A stretch of DNA of 64,000 nucleotides from Rugamonas rivuli (GCF_009380165.1 NZ_WHUF01000003.1:434001-498000); one strand, 5' to 3'; shown: positions 26,101 to 34,240, numbered from the stretch's first letter. Numbers and translations: made by a program. Notes: generated by a model not told the origin, from the sequence alone.

Positions 26101-27295
26101 CGCGCAGGAAGGCCGGCACGGCGCTGCCCTGCCCCGCCGCATACAGCGGCATGGCGCCGTCGGCGGCCAGCGACGGCTCGGTCCGTTCCGGCAGGGCGGC
26201 GGCCGGCGCGGACGCGGCCTGGTCGACGGCCATGAAGCCATCGTCGTCCGCCGCCAGGCCGGCGCCCAGCAAGGCGGCCTCGTCGCTGCAATCGCCGGTC
26301 AGGTAAATGCCGCGCAACAGGAACGGTTCGTGGTAGGCGCTGGGCCGCATCAGTTCCTCGGCGAACAGCTTGACCCCGGCGCGCAGGCGCTCGACCTGGT
26401 TGGGCAGCAGGAAGTAGGCGCTGCTGTCCGCGTCCGACGGCTCCAGCGCGCACAGCTCGGCGCAGCTGTCGGACAGCGTGCGGCCTATCTCGTTCATCGC
26501 CGTGTCCATCCATTGCGCCTGGAACGGCGCGGCCAGCTCGTGCGGCGACGACCAGCCCAGCATCGAGCGGCGCAGCGGCTCCGGCAGCGCGGCGGCGAAG
26601 CGGGCGAAGCCGGGGATGGTTTCGCAATCGCTGATCGCCAGGTAGATCGGGAAGCGCAGCGCCAGCCGGTTCTGCGCCAGCCACAGGCGGCGGTGGATGG
26701 CCTTGGCGCGCGCGGCCAGGTCCAGCTGGCCGGCGCCGTCGGCGTCGAGGAAGGCACGGGCCGGGATCGCCACCACGATGGAATCGAAGGGCCGGTCGGG
26801 ACGGTAGTTGCGGCACAGGCCGAGGAAATCGTCCCAGGTGCTGTTGGCCATGGCGTTGGCGCCGGACGCCTCGGGATCGGGCGAGCCCAGCAGGTCCGAT
26901 TGCAGTTGCACCGCCACGCCGTGGTCGAAGAAGTTCCAGCTGATGCCCTGGGCGCCGGCGGTCAGCGCGCTGTCGGTGCTGAGCGCGCTTTGCAGGCCCG
27001 ATTGCAGCAGCGGCAGTTCGCGGCCGGCGCTGCCTTCGTTGAGCACCAGCGTCCACGCCAGGCTGTAGCGCTCGGAGCGGGCGGCGATATTGTTTTCGAT
27101 CAGCTCCACCGCCACGCGGAACGATTGCTTGAGCGAGTCGGCGCTGATCAGGCGCGGTTTCTGCTCGGCCGGCTGGTCGGCTTTTTCCGCGCCCTTCATC
27201 GCCGCCCAGATGACGATGGCGAACAACAGCATGACGAGCAGCGTCAGCACCAGCAAGGTGGCGATGGCCGTGTTATCTGACAGGAAGTTCAACAC
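23108..27295 (-). CDS. tssM: Type VI secretion membrane protein TssM (IcmF)
   Basis: Core of the trans-envelope complex with TssJ and TssL. 1395 residues. One N-terminal membrane helix (about 9-31), a cytoplasmic region, a second helix near 433-455 (SAVAIPAVWVVGLLFATL), then a long periplasmic part ending in the TssM C-terminal domain. The region aligned by eye to the TssM P-loop reads VLNEGSAGREL (84-94) and lacks GKT/S, so ATP binding is doubtful. Most T6SS TssM proteins have three N-terminal helices; only two clear ones are seen. GTG start. It follows tssL by about 27 bases. Confidence 0.93.
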   Translation of the reverse strand: MLNFLSDNTAIATLLVLTLLVMLLFAIVIWAAMKGAEKADQPAEQKPRLISADSLKQSFRVAVELIENNIAARSERYSLAWTLVLNEGSAGRELPLLQSGLQSALSTDSALTAGAQGISWNFFDHGVAVQLQSDLLGSPDPEASGANAMANSTWDDFLGLCRNYRPDRPFDSIVVAIPARAFLDADGAGQLDLAARAKAIHRRLWLAQNRLALRFPIYLAISDCETIPGFARFAAALPEPLRRSMLGWSSPHELAAPFQAQWMDTAMNEIGRTLSDSCAELCALEPSDADSSAYFLLPNQVERLRAGVKLFAEELMRPSAYHEPFLLRGIYLTGDCSDEAALLGAGLAADDDGFMAVDQAASAPAAALPERTEPSLAADGAMPLYAAGQGSAVPAFLRDIFERKIFAEAGLVRSSSVHRMRRPAMSRVARWSAVAIPAVWVVGLLFATLNLHRLGSDVVLYLTKLDHDTRASLQANSRSLADPAQSRRRAIEALQNIEQMGNARLGSVFMPGSWPWFDDLHQRVRGRMEKGFADNAFDPLRRSMYSRVSEQTGVPVDPVSGSLIIGGRCTLPARWSETTSAPNTALNMENLPEFAALLQYVERMEQLDLVQQAMMRLKTPTSGPPSGEDLALVVRMLLGSELSGDPTHTAALFRRAAKDVTSLTVEPLQAAAGCSFRLAVRATAKRLYINNGLLKAEQAIGEASAALYEADPKADAATNIVIWQALRAALKTQEAYLTSGKGAWMHRSTPDLGPAWDNLLQKVENVSMLGKPVADDARKQVDDGFSQFLSLWDATLSADSHSQGLSSGLEWSEANGAWAFAADRKALMDALNGLLSQPFMKVNHLSRLPEVPPGSTISWDGSRLEQVQALADARKRVQTDFLPKFPNMLQAPAARLADGALGETARDLLSQAYIISAREVQAPATEADRAKALRVRSWLQDIGATAVADNLTAVLGRDALTRLQLLDETLTRAEVFVPRDRAFRSWNGEKAPLLDAFGAADAGALAAYVSQQQSFIEATGKDAETLLLQLGGAGAGNPLVTRWQATVADLNRYKLKSPTSSLTALEQFVLTGAADLDIHNCLDKLSARAAQRRATDVFSERMQGLQAGLYSRCRDLLQTGYQDAWTRFADAFNAGLANRAPFRALAPPDAGANAGSSANAKVAQGDRTAADVDEVGSVLKLFDRVHVLALASDRDPTRPSPASTVRKVDDQMQKVRELLAPLYPSEEGQAAGLDVLAEFRANSAVESEGNKIIDWALSIGSQTVHQRDAARALRWEPGLPVVLTLRVAQDGPVIPQAEAGHPGMAVDQRTVSYRFDDPWALFSLVSAYREADAAPATGARSQLLKFEFPMVAVGDGRVATRDSRARVFVRLTVSAAGKRTPLVWPPVFPVKAPAW

Positions 27296-27322
27296 TATGC
27301 GCTCGTCCCGATGAAGGTTTAG

Positions 27323-28096
27323 TTACACGGTCGTGGCGAGCGCGGCGCGCACCGGCCACGATTGCCACAACCACAGCAGTTCAGACAATCCCAGCAAGAT
27401 CAGCAGCGCCAGCAAAAACATCAGCCCGCTGCGGTTGAACTTGGGCAGGCGCCGCGCCGCCAGGTGCGACAGCGTGCTGGCATACGCCTGCTCGGACAGC
27501 GTGCGGTCGCGCCCCTGCAAATCGGCCGGCCGCAGGTAGACGAACTGGAACAGCTCGCGCCGGTACTCGGCGATCTTGTCCTGCTTCTGGCCGCGATAGC
27601 GTCCCTGGAAGCCCAGCGACAGCAGATACAGGTAGAGCCGGCCGACATGGCGGCGCGACGCTTCGCGCTCGCGCAGCAGCTGGTCGAGGTCGTCGAACAC
27701 GCGCTCGCCGGCATAGCTGGACTTGAACAGCGTGGTCTCGATCAGCACGTGGCGCCAGTAGCTGCGCCCGGCCCACTCGGTGTTGAGCAGCACCTCGTCG
27801 GCCAGCGCCGCCTTCAGGAAGCGGCCCTGCGCCTCGGCCTCCATGCCGGCCTTGCCGACGATGCGGCGCGCTTCCAGCGACTGCAGCTCGATCAGCTGGC
27901 ACAGCTGGCGGCTCAGCGCCTCGGCGGCCGACCTGGCCTCGCCCTCGCCCACCCGCGTGGCCGCCTGCGCCGAGCGCGACAGCATGTCGTAGAAATCGCG
28001 GAACTGCACCGACGCCAGGTCCACGCCCTCGCTGATGGCGCCGCTCCAGGCCGGCGCCGCCGGCGCGTTGCTTGACTTGCCCGATAATATGCTCAC
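27323..28096 (-). CDS. tssL: Type VI secretion membrane protein TssL (DotU family, short)
   Basis: Cytoplasmic hook domain plus a single C-terminal membrane helix (about 222-245, LMFLLALLILLGLSELLWLW), the tail-anchored TssL topology; 257 residues. FRDFYDMLSRSA and ADEVLLNTEWAGRSYWRHVLIETTLFKSSYAGERVF are DotU hallmarks. No OmpA-like peptidoglycan-binding extension. The start is GTG (28094-28096) with GAGG upstream. It is separated from the tssK stop by only four bases. Confidence 0.93.
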   Translation of the reverse strand: MSILSGKSSNAPAAPAWSGAISEGVDLASVQFRDFYDMLSRSAQAATRVGEGEARSAAEALSRQLCQLIELQSLEARRIVGKAGMEAEAQGRFLKAALADEVLLNTEWAGRSYWRHVLIETTLFKSSYAGERVFDDLDQLLREREASRRHVGRLYLYLLSLGFQGRYRGQKQDKIAEYRRELFQFVYLRPADLQGRDRTLSEQAYASTLSHLAARRLPKFNRSGLMFLLALLILLGLSELLWLWQSWPVRAALATTV

Positions 28097-28100
28097 GGCC

Positions 28101-29426
28101 TCATCCCTTTATGAACAACACCACTTCCTGCGGCCGCTGCGCCAGCAGGCTTTCATTCGCATTGCTGATCAACAGCGCCTGGTCGGCCACGATGAACTCG
28201 TCGCTGACCTCGACGCTGAACAGCGTGTAGCCGGCGCTGGCGCGCAAGCCCAGTTCCGGCGCGGCCTCGATGCGGGTGCGCGCCGCGCCCAGCACGCGGC
28301 GGTCGGTCAGCGAGGTCCACACCGTCTGCGAGCCGATCACCGCGCCCGCCATCCATTGCGTGGCCTCGCGCTCCGGCTGGCCGCGCAGGCCGACCACCAG
28401 CCGCGCGCCGATCCAGTCCGCCTGCATCGCCAGCGCGAAGGCCTGGCCGTCGTAGTTGAACACGCAGGTCTTCCACTCCTGGCTGACCTCGCCGACCAGG
28501 TCGGTCAGCGCGCTCAGCACGGCGTCGAAGGCCGGGCCGGCGTCGGCATGGTCGTAGGCCGGCGGCATGATGGGCACGGCGCCGGGCCGCAGCGTCGCCA
28601 GCGGCCCCAGCTGTGCGCACAGCGCCAGGTACAGCGGCAGCGGATGCACGGACGGGCTGCGCAGCAAGGCTTCCAGCACCGGCAGGTTGAGGATCAGACT
28701 CGACAGCCTGGCCTTCTGCTCCAGCAGGTTGATGCGGTCCTCGGTGCGCGACGACGGCTGCGCGGTCTGCCGCGCCAGGAACACCGCCTTGTTGCGCATA
28801 TGGGTGGCCAGCACTTGCGCGCGCTGGCGCACGCTGGACGCGGCCGGCACCTCCAGCATCGCCGGCAGGTAGGCGCCGGGATGGACGATCTCGTTGCCCT
28901 TGTTGACCGTCATCAGCCGCAGCGAGGTGTAGGCCGCCGACGGCACCGGCCCGGCGGCCAGCGCCAGGTTGACCGCCATGCGCGGCAGGTCGGCCGGCAG
29001 CGCCTGCGACACCTCGTCCTCCACCGTCGGGCTTTCGATGCCGCGGAACATGGCAGGCTGGCCCGGCTGGTTCAGCGAGCGCGTGTTGCCCACCACCAGG
29101 TACACCGACAGGTCCTGCTGCGCCATCGCTTCCGCCCACGGCGCCAGGTCCAGCTCCAGCGGCTGGCCCTGCGCCAGCGCGCTGTCGTAGGTGACGGCCA
29201 TGCCGTTGGGCAGTATCGCTTCCAGCTGCTGGATGCGCAGCAGGCCGGTGGTCAGCAGCGCCTCGTCGATCAGCAGCGCGCGCACGCCCCAGCCGTAGGG
29301 ATTGGTCGCCATCGACTGCCAGGCCAGCAGCGCGTCGATGCGCGCGCCCTCCTGCTGGAAGTGCTGCGGCGTCAGCATCATGCCTTCGTGCCACTGGATG
29401 CGATGTGAAAGTTGAGGTACGGTCAT
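28101..29426 (-). CDS. tssK: Type VI secretion baseplate protein TssK
   Basis: Links the baseplate to the TssJLM membrane complex. 441 residues, normal length. The N-terminal IQWHEGMMLTPQHFQQ is the diagnostic TssK/ImpJ block, followed by NPYGWGVRALLIDEALL. The C-terminal part corresponds to the receptor-binding-like head. GGAAG stands 7 bases before the ATG. It is 18 bases downstream of tssJ on the minus strand. Confidence 0.95.
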   Translation of the reverse strand: MTVPQLSHRIQWHEGMMLTPQHFQQEGARIDALLAWQSMATNPYGWGVRALLIDEALLTTGLLRIQQLEAILPNGMAVTYDSALAQGQPLELDLAPWAEAMAQQDLSVYLVVGNTRSLNQPGQPAMFRGIESPTVEDEVSQALPADLPRMAVNLALAAGPVPSAAYTSLRLMTVNKGNEIVHPGAYLPAMLEVPAASSVRQRAQVLATHMRNKAVFLARQTAQPSSRTEDRINLLEQKARLSSLILNLPVLEALLRSPSVHPLPLYLALCAQLGPLATLRPGAVPIMPPAYDHADAGPAFDAVLSALTDLVGEVSQEWKTCVFNYDGQAFALAMQADWIGARLVVGLRGQPEREATQWMAGAVIGSQTVWTSLTDRRVLGAARTRIEAAPELGLRASAGYTLFSVEVSDEFIVADQALLISNANESLLAQRPQEVVLFIKG

Positions 29427-29444
29427 TGAGTGGCTTCCATAAGC

Positions 29445-29951
29445 TTACTGGGCCGCGCCGGCTTTGGGCTCGTTCGCCACGAAGCCCTGCGCGTTCAGTT
29501 GCACAACATATCCCGAGGCGTTCAGCAGCAGGCGCGCGCGGTGTTCGCCGGCGTTCGCATAGCCGGCAAACACCAGCGCGGCCCAGGCTTTCTGGTCGCT
29601 CCATTTTTTATCGTTCAGCTTGATCGTTTGCGCCGGCACCAGCTCGTAGGGGTAGACCGTCAGCGCTTCCGGAAAGGTGCGCTGCAGTTCGGCGCGCGTG
29701 GCGAACCATTTCGAGGCCGGCATCGCCAGCAGCGAATCAAGGACGGCCTGGTCCTTGACCAGCACCACGTCCACCGCCACCGCGCTGTTGCTGTTGGCGT
29801 CGTCGGCGGCGCGCAGGGTCAGCGACTTCCAGCCGGGCGCGGCCATGCTGGGGCCGAACAGCGCGCGCGTGGCGCCACAACCGGCCAGCGCGGCCAGCAT
29901 GCCAGGCAAGGCCAGCAGCAACACACTGCGGCGCCTCATGCGGGCTTCCAT
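29445..29951 (-). CDS. tssJ: Type VI secretion lipoprotein TssJ
   Basis: Outer-membrane-anchored lipoprotein that binds the periplasmic end of TssM. 168 residues with a lipoprotein signal: MRRRSVLLLALPGMLAALAGC, lipid-attached Cys25. The mature part contains the transthyretin-like beta sandwich pattern (VAVDVVLVKDQAVLDSLLAMPASKWFATRAELQRTFP... VYPYELVPAQ). An alternative ATG four codons downstream has the better-placed GGAAG, so the start is uncertain by 12 bases. The gene follows the transporter cassette. Confidence 0.92.
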   Translation of the reverse strand: MEARMRRRSVLLLALPGMLAALAGCGATRALFGPSMAAPGWKSLTLRAADDANSNSAVAVDVVLVKDQAVLDSLLAMPASKWFATRAELQRTFPEALTVYPYELVPAQTIKLNDKKWSDQKAWAALVFAGYANAGEHRARLLLNASGYVVQLNAQGFVANEPKAGAAQ

Positions 29952-29990
29952 TCGAAAAGAGGTGTCATCTTCAGTTGCATAAGTCAGTCT

Positions 29991-31415
29991 TCAAAAAGCC
30001 CTGCGCAGGCCATAGCCTATGCCGGCGCAAAACACTGTGGACAAAGCAATCAACAACAGGAACAACACGGACAGCGCTTGTTTGCGGGTGAAGACGAGCT
30101 TGAGCGTGGACGGATGCCACACTTCGAAATCTTGCTCGTTTTTAATATACAGACCATCCGCTACCAAGGCAATCAGAGCCGATGATATAAGAAAGGAAAG
30201 TAAATTCCGTGGTCCTTCGCACAACACTTCCACCAGCATAAACACCGGCAGCACCGCCTCCAGCGGCAGCCCCATCGAGGCCATCACGAAGCCGCCGAGT
30301 ATCACCGACTTGACGCCGACCATGCCCACCGACCACAGCGCGGCGGCCCAGGACAGCGCGCAGATCCAGGCGACATCGGCGGCCGACAGCGCATGGTGGT
30401 ACAGATTGGCGATGAAGATCGCCAGCACCGCGAAGAACATCGCCTCGCCGGCCTTGATGAACACCGGCGCGATCGGCGAGACCAGCTCCACCAGCCCGCG
30501 GCTGAAGCCCAGCCGCACGCTCATGCCCTGGATAAAGCCCGGCACCGCCGCCACCGCCACCGGCGAGAACAGGCAGACCGTGATCGGCTCGCGCAGCGCC
30601 AGCATCACCAGCCACGGCGACTTCTTCAGCTTCCAGCAGATGATGGCGATGGCCGCCGCGCACACCGCCCCCGCCGCCGCAAAGAAGGCCGCCAGGAAGC
30701 TGCCCAGCAGGACGATGGCCTCGACCCCGGCGCTGGCGGTGGCGGCCGCCGCCAGCACGAAGGCGGCCGCCGGCAGCAAGGTGTTGAAGCGGTTCACCAG
30801 CGATTCCAGCGCGCGGTAGGCGCCTTCGAAGATGGCGCTGAGCTGGGCCGAGCGCAGCGGATCCTGCACCGACACCGCGGCGCCGAAGCACAGCACGCCG
30901 ATCAGCACCGACGGCAGCGAGCCGTAGGCCAGCACGCCGAAGAAATTGTCCGGCACCAGCACGCCGATGTCCCACTGCTCGGGAGCGGGCTCGACGCCGT
31001 CGCGCATGGCCATCGTGAATTGCGACTCCGAACGCAGCGCCAGCCTGCCCAGCGCCGCCGCCTGCGCCGCCGACATGCCGGCCCCGGCGCCGCCCGCGCT
31101 GGCCACCAGCACGCCCACCACCGCGCACAGCAGCATCGCCAGCAGCGACATGGCCGCCAGCCGCGCCAGCCGCGCGCCCGAGCCCGGCTCCGACGGCAGC
31201 CGCTGCAAGCCGAAGTACACCGCCAGGATCACGAACGGCAGCGCCGCCATCTGGATCAGCGACAGGTACAGCATCGACAGCGCCGCCAGCAGCGGCGCGC
31301 TGGCGGGAAACAGCGTGCCGACCCAGCCGCCCAGCAGCATCGCCCCCAGCAGCGTGGCCGGATGATGGAAGATATCCCTGAGCTGGAACATGGCGGGGTT
31401 GACGAGGGTCTGCAT
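29991..31415 (-). CDS. Divergent SDF (dicarboxylate/amino acid:cation symporter) family protein 1
   Basis: 474 residues, many hydrophobic segments. LYLSLIQMAALPFVILAVYFGL near the N-terminus corresponds to the conserved LxLRLIKMIxxPLVF stretch of SDF symporters. The motifs that normally bind cation and substrate are altered: the serine-rich hairpin aligns to CLFSPVAVAAVP, NMDGT aligns to FIKAGEAMFF, and the DMxRTxxNVxGD helix to CEGPRNLLSFLIS. There is also a C-terminal hydrophilic stretch and one extra membrane helix (about 445-468). The start is the ATG at 31415; a longer frame upstream is out of frame with the preceding gene and rejected. It lies inside the T6SS operon, next to a second SDF gene. 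Confidence 0.8.
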   Translation of the reverse strand: MQTLVNPAMFQLRDIFHHPATLLGAMLLGGWVGTLFPASAPLLAALSMLYLSLIQMAALPFVILAVYFGLQRLPSEPGSGARLARLAAMSLLAMLLCAVVGVLVASAGGAGAGMSAAQAAALGRLALRSESQFTMAMRDGVEPAPEQWDIGVLVPDNFFGVLAYGSLPSVLIGVLCFGAAVSVQDPLRSAQLSAIFEGAYRALESLVNRFNTLLPAAAFVLAAAATASAGVEAIVLLGSFLAAFFAAAGAVCAAAIAIICWKLKKSPWLVMLALREPITVCLFSPVAVAAVPGFIQGMSVRLGFSRGLVELVSPIAPVFIKAGEAMFFAVLAIFIANLYHHALSAADVAWICALSWAAALWSVGMVGVKSVILGGFVMASMGLPLEAVLPVFMLVEVLCEGPRNLLSFLISSALIALVADGLYIKNEQDFEVWHPSTLKLVFTRKQALSVLFLLLIALSTVFCAGIGYGLRRAF

Positions 31416-31423
31416 GGCCGGTC

Positions 31424-32713
31424 CTAGAGCTTGACGGGTGCGGCGCAGATGCTGGCCACGGCGGCGCAGCTGCCGATCACGGTGACGGCGGTGCGCGCCA
31501 TGGCGCAGATCGGATCGACCGCCATCAGCAGGATGAAGGCGGCCTCGAACGGCAGCGTCAGGTAGCTGCAGATGGTGCCGACCAGCGACACTGTCACCAC
31601 GCCCGCCATGCCGGCCGAGGCAAACCCGGACAGCACCGACACCAGCACCAGCAAGCCCAGGTCCGGCACCGACATCGGACGGCCATACAGCGCGGCGATG
31701 AACAGCGTGCTGCAGACGAAATACGCCATCGCCCCGACCCGCAGCAGCGAAATACTGAGCGGCACCAGCAGCTCGACCCGCGCGCGCGCGAACTGCAGCT
31801 GCTCGACCAGGCCGCTGACCATGGCCGGCATGCAGGTGGCGCTGTTGTTGGTCGCCACGCCCAGCGCGAACGGTTCGCGCATCGCCGCCATCACGGTGCC
31901 GAAGGGCACGCCGGCTCGGCGGCTGATCAGCGCCATCGCCAGCGCCATCAGCATGCCGGACACCAGCAGGAACAGGATCACGAAGCCGGCCATCGACGCG
32001 ATCGGCTGCAGGCCGGTCTGCGCCACCTGGCTGGCCGCCATGCACACCAGCACGAAGGGCACCGGCAGGTTGACCCAGCGCGTCAAGGTCTGGCAGGCGT
32101 GGTAGATGGTCTCCAGCGCCTGGTGCAGTCCGCCCGAAATGCGGGTCGGCACCTGGCCGGCGGCAAAGCCGAACAGCAGCGCGAACACCAGCGCCTTCAG
32201 CGTTTCGCCGTTGGCCAGCGAGGCGAAGATGTTCTGCGGGATCAGCGATTGCAGCACGTCCTTCAGGTCGGTGTGGTGCGGGCTGGGCTCGGCGCCGCGC
32301 ATCGCCATTTCGGTGTTGCTGCTGTCGCCGTCGGCGCTGATGATCTTGCCCAGCGCCGCGCGGGTTTCGGCCGGCAGGTTGCCGCCCGGCCGCACCAGCA
32401 CCGAACACAGCGTGGCCAGCACCGCGACGATCAGCGAGAAGCCGATGAACACCACCACCACCCGCTTGAAGATGCGCGCCGCGCCGCCGTCGCGGTACAG
32501 GTTCTGCAGGCTGAAGATGACGGCCGATATCATGAACGGCAGCACGATCATCTTCAGCAGGTCGACATACACCACGCCCACCACGCCCAGGTGCCGCGCC
32601 AGCGGCGGCGCGGACCAGCCCAGCAGGCCGCCGGCCAGCACGCAGCCGAGCACGGTCCAAGGGTTCAAAGCCCATTGTTGAAAGCGCTGCATGGCGGTGG
32701 TCGGAGCGTCCAC
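31424..32713 (-). CDS. SDF (dicarboxylate/amino acid:cation symporter) family protein 2
   Basis: 429 residues. Closer to canonical SDF than its neighbour: YVDLLKMIVLPFMISAVIFSLQNL matches the TM3 block, TNNSATCMPAM replaces the SSSSATLP hairpin, and VDPICAMARTAVTVIGS keeps the DxxRTxxNVxG helix with Val-Thr-Val for Val-Asn-Val. The NMDGT ion site reads LLRVGAMAYF. Substrate is probably a small acid or amino acid, if it transports at all. Eight bases separate it from SDF 1, and nine from the binding protein gene upstream, so the three form one unit in the T6SS transcript. Confidence 0.84.
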   Translation of the reverse strand: MDAPTTAMQRFQQWALNPWTVLGCVLAGGLLGWSAPPLARHLGVVGVVYVDLLKMIVLPFMISAVIFSLQNLYRDGGAARIFKRVVVVFIGFSLIVAVLATLCSVLVRPGGNLPAETRAALGKIISADGDSSNTEMAMRGAEPSPHHTDLKDVLQSLIPQNIFASLANGETLKALVFALLFGFAAGQVPTRISGGLHQALETIYHACQTLTRWVNLPVPFVLVCMAASQVAQTGLQPIASMAGFVILFLLVSGMLMALAMALISRRAGVPFGTVMAAMREPFALGVATNNSATCMPAMVSGLVEQLQFARARVELLVPLSISLLRVGAMAYFVCSTLFIAALYGRPMSVPDLGLLVLVSVLSGFASAGMAGVVTVSLVGTICSYLTLPFEAAFILLMAVDPICAMARTAVTVIGSCAAVASICAAPVKL

Positions 32714-32722
32714 GTGGTGTCC

Positions 32723-33580
32723 TTATTTGACCGGTTTGAGCCCGCGGCTCGTGATGGCCTGTACCGGCCGTTGCGCAATCAGTTCGTTGACGAAGGAAAG
32801 CAGGGTCGGATCGTGGATGCCGACGATCACGCTCAGCAGCGACTCCAGGTCGCTGAAGGTCACGGTGCGCAGCGTCAGCGCCAGGCTGGGGTCGTCCTTG
32901 AACAGCTGCATGACCTCCAGCTCCCCGCGGTAGACGGCCACCACGTCGCCCTTCTTGACCGCCTCGACGGCGTCGACCCAGTTGGGGTAGCTGGTCAGCT
33001 TGGCCTTGGGGAAATTGCGGCGGCCGAACTCTTCCCACGACGAAGCGCCCAGCACCCCCAGCGAGCCGGTGTAGTCGCGCACCACCTGTTGCAGCGGCCG
33101 GTCGCCGGCCAGTTCGGCAAAGCGGATGCGGTTGATCAGCAGCGCGTGCGGCAGCCGCAGATAGGGGTTGGAGAAGTGCAGCGACTGCGCGCGCTTGAGC
33201 GTGCGCGCCAGCCGGCTGATGCCCAGGTCGGCCTGGCCGGCGGCCACCATCTCGGCCACGCCGTCGTAGGTCTTGGGGCTGCGGTCGTAGCGCACCGTCA
33301 CGCCCAGCTCCTTGCCGACCAGCTGGGCGATGTCGATGTCGGTGCCGACCAGTTCGCCGTTCTTGACCGAGAAGAACGGCGGATTATCGACCGCCAGCAT
33401 GGACACCACCAGCTCGCCGCGCTGGACGATGCGGGCGATATCCGGCGCCAGCAGGCGGCCGTCGGCCATCCGCACCAGTCCGGACGGATCCTGGGCGGCG
33501 GCCTGCACCTTCGGCCCGGCCTGCGCCGGGGCTGCGCCGTACAGCGCGAGCGCCGCCAGCCAAAGTGCCAGGCGCTTCAT
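32723..33580 (-). CDS. Periplasmic solute-binding protein (family 3, amino-acid type)
   Basis: 285 residues with a Sec signal peptide (MKRLALWLAALALYGAAPAQA). The mature protein is a type-2 periplasmic binding fold: RGELVVSMLAVDNPPFFSVKNGELVGTDIDIAQLVGKELGV, then EMVAAGQADLGISRLARTLKRAQSLHFSNPYL, classic SBP_bac_3 signatures. It has no lipobox. Its ATG overlaps the stop of the small membrane protein gene by four bases. Family-3 proteins usually serve ABC importers, yet here the neighbours are SDF-type permeases, which normally need none. A sensor role is also possible. Confidence 0.88.
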   Translation of the reverse strand: MKRLALWLAALALYGAAPAQAGPKVQAAAQDPSGLVRMADGRLLAPDIARIVQRGELVVSMLAVDNPPFFSVKNGELVGTDIDIAQLVGKELGVTVRYDRSPKTYDGVAEMVAAGQADLGISRLARTLKRAQSLHFSNPYLRLPHALLINRIRFAELAGDRPLQQVVRDYTGSLGVLGASSWEEFGRRNFPKAKLTSYPNWVDAVEAVKKGDVVAVYRGELEVMQLFKDDPSLALTLRTVTFSDLESLLSVIVGIHDPTLLSFVNELIAQRPVQAITSRGLKPVK

Positions 33581-33831
33581 TGGGCGGCCTTTTGCGCGGC
33601 GTTCACGCGTTCGGTCACGGGCGCTGCTGCGGCGGCGGCCTCGCTGCTGACCTTGCCCGTCAGCTGCTGGCGGGCGCGCTTTGCCGCGTTCTCGGCCACG
33701 GCCGGCGCGGGCCGCTCGGCCATGCTCTGCCCGATCTGATAGCCCAGGGCGAACAGCAGCACCAGCATCGCCACGCCGGAGAAGATGGCCAGGGCGATCA
33801 AACGGGGAGTCAGGCTGAATCGGTATTCCAT
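33577..33831 (-). CDS. Small single-pass membrane protein in the T6SS operon
   Basis: 84 residues, not recognised. One strong transmembrane helix (about 10-33, LIALAIFSGVAMLVLLFALGYQIG) preceded by a short cytoplasmic tail, then an Ala-rich, probably helical/coiled-coil periplasmic part (ENAAKRARQQLTGKVSSEAAAAAAPVTERV). ATGA overlap with the binding protein gene, so co-translated with it. It might tether the binding protein or link the transporter set to the T6SS envelope complex; this is speculation. Confidence 0.75.
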   Translation of the reverse strand: MEYRFSLTPRLIALAIFSGVAMLVLLFALGYQIGQSMAERPAPAVAENAAKRARQQLTGKVSSEAAAAAAPVTERVNAAQKAAQ

Positions 33832-33853
33832 GGTGGCGGTCGCGGTTAAGTGT

Positions 33854-34240
33854 TCAGGGAATGGAAACGGTGGTCTGGCCGGGCGCGTTGATCGCGATCA
33901 CCCCGCCCCACATGCACATCAGCTTGGACGAATTGTTCAGCGCCGGCATATTGCCGATCAATACAGTGGGCGAGCCCGGCACCCACGGCGCGACGGTGGC
34001 CGGGATGCACGGCATCGGCGTCAGCACGCCCAGCGCCGCCGCCGTGGCCGCCGCCACCATGGGATTGGCCATCGACTGGCACATGCCGAACGGCAGGATG
34101 TTCACCATCGGCTTGTTGTCCATGATGTTGGCGTCGGGCACGGCGGTCAGCACTGCGTTGGCCGGCAACACCATCAGCGTGCCCGGCGCCACGCCGAAGC
34201 TACATTTGAGCATCGCGCCCATGCAGGTTTGTTGTCCCAT
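33854..34240 (-). CDS. DUF4280 PAAR-like protein
   Basis: 128 residues. The opening CMGAMLKCSFGVAPGTLMVLP and the closing PTVLIGNMPALNNSSKLMCMWGGVIAI match DUF4280, a PAAR-like domain that can cap VgrG. Cys-rich (C6, C13 and others), with short repeats suited to a beta cone. The start ATG overlaps the MORN-gene stop as TGATG. Expected to be the spike tip for the VgrG encoded two genes upstream. No toxin domain is attached. Confidence 0.85.
   Translation of the reverse strand: MGQQTCMGAMLKCSFGVAPGTLMVLPANAVLTAVPDANIMDNKPMVNILPFGMCQSMANPMVAAATAAALGVLTPMPCIPATVAPWVPGSPTVLIGNMPALNNSSKLMCMWGGVIAINAPGQTTVSIP

Noticed and set aside
23393..27280. 1295-codon open frame on the plus strand opposite tssM
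   Set aside because: Antisense artefact of high GC and tssM codon bias: Arg/His/Gln-rich, no known motif, no ribosome-binding site.
31416..33038. One 1015-residue protein covering both SDF genes
   Set aside because: The N-terminal part is a shifted frame of the binding protein and SDF 2; the real SDF 1 begins at 31415.
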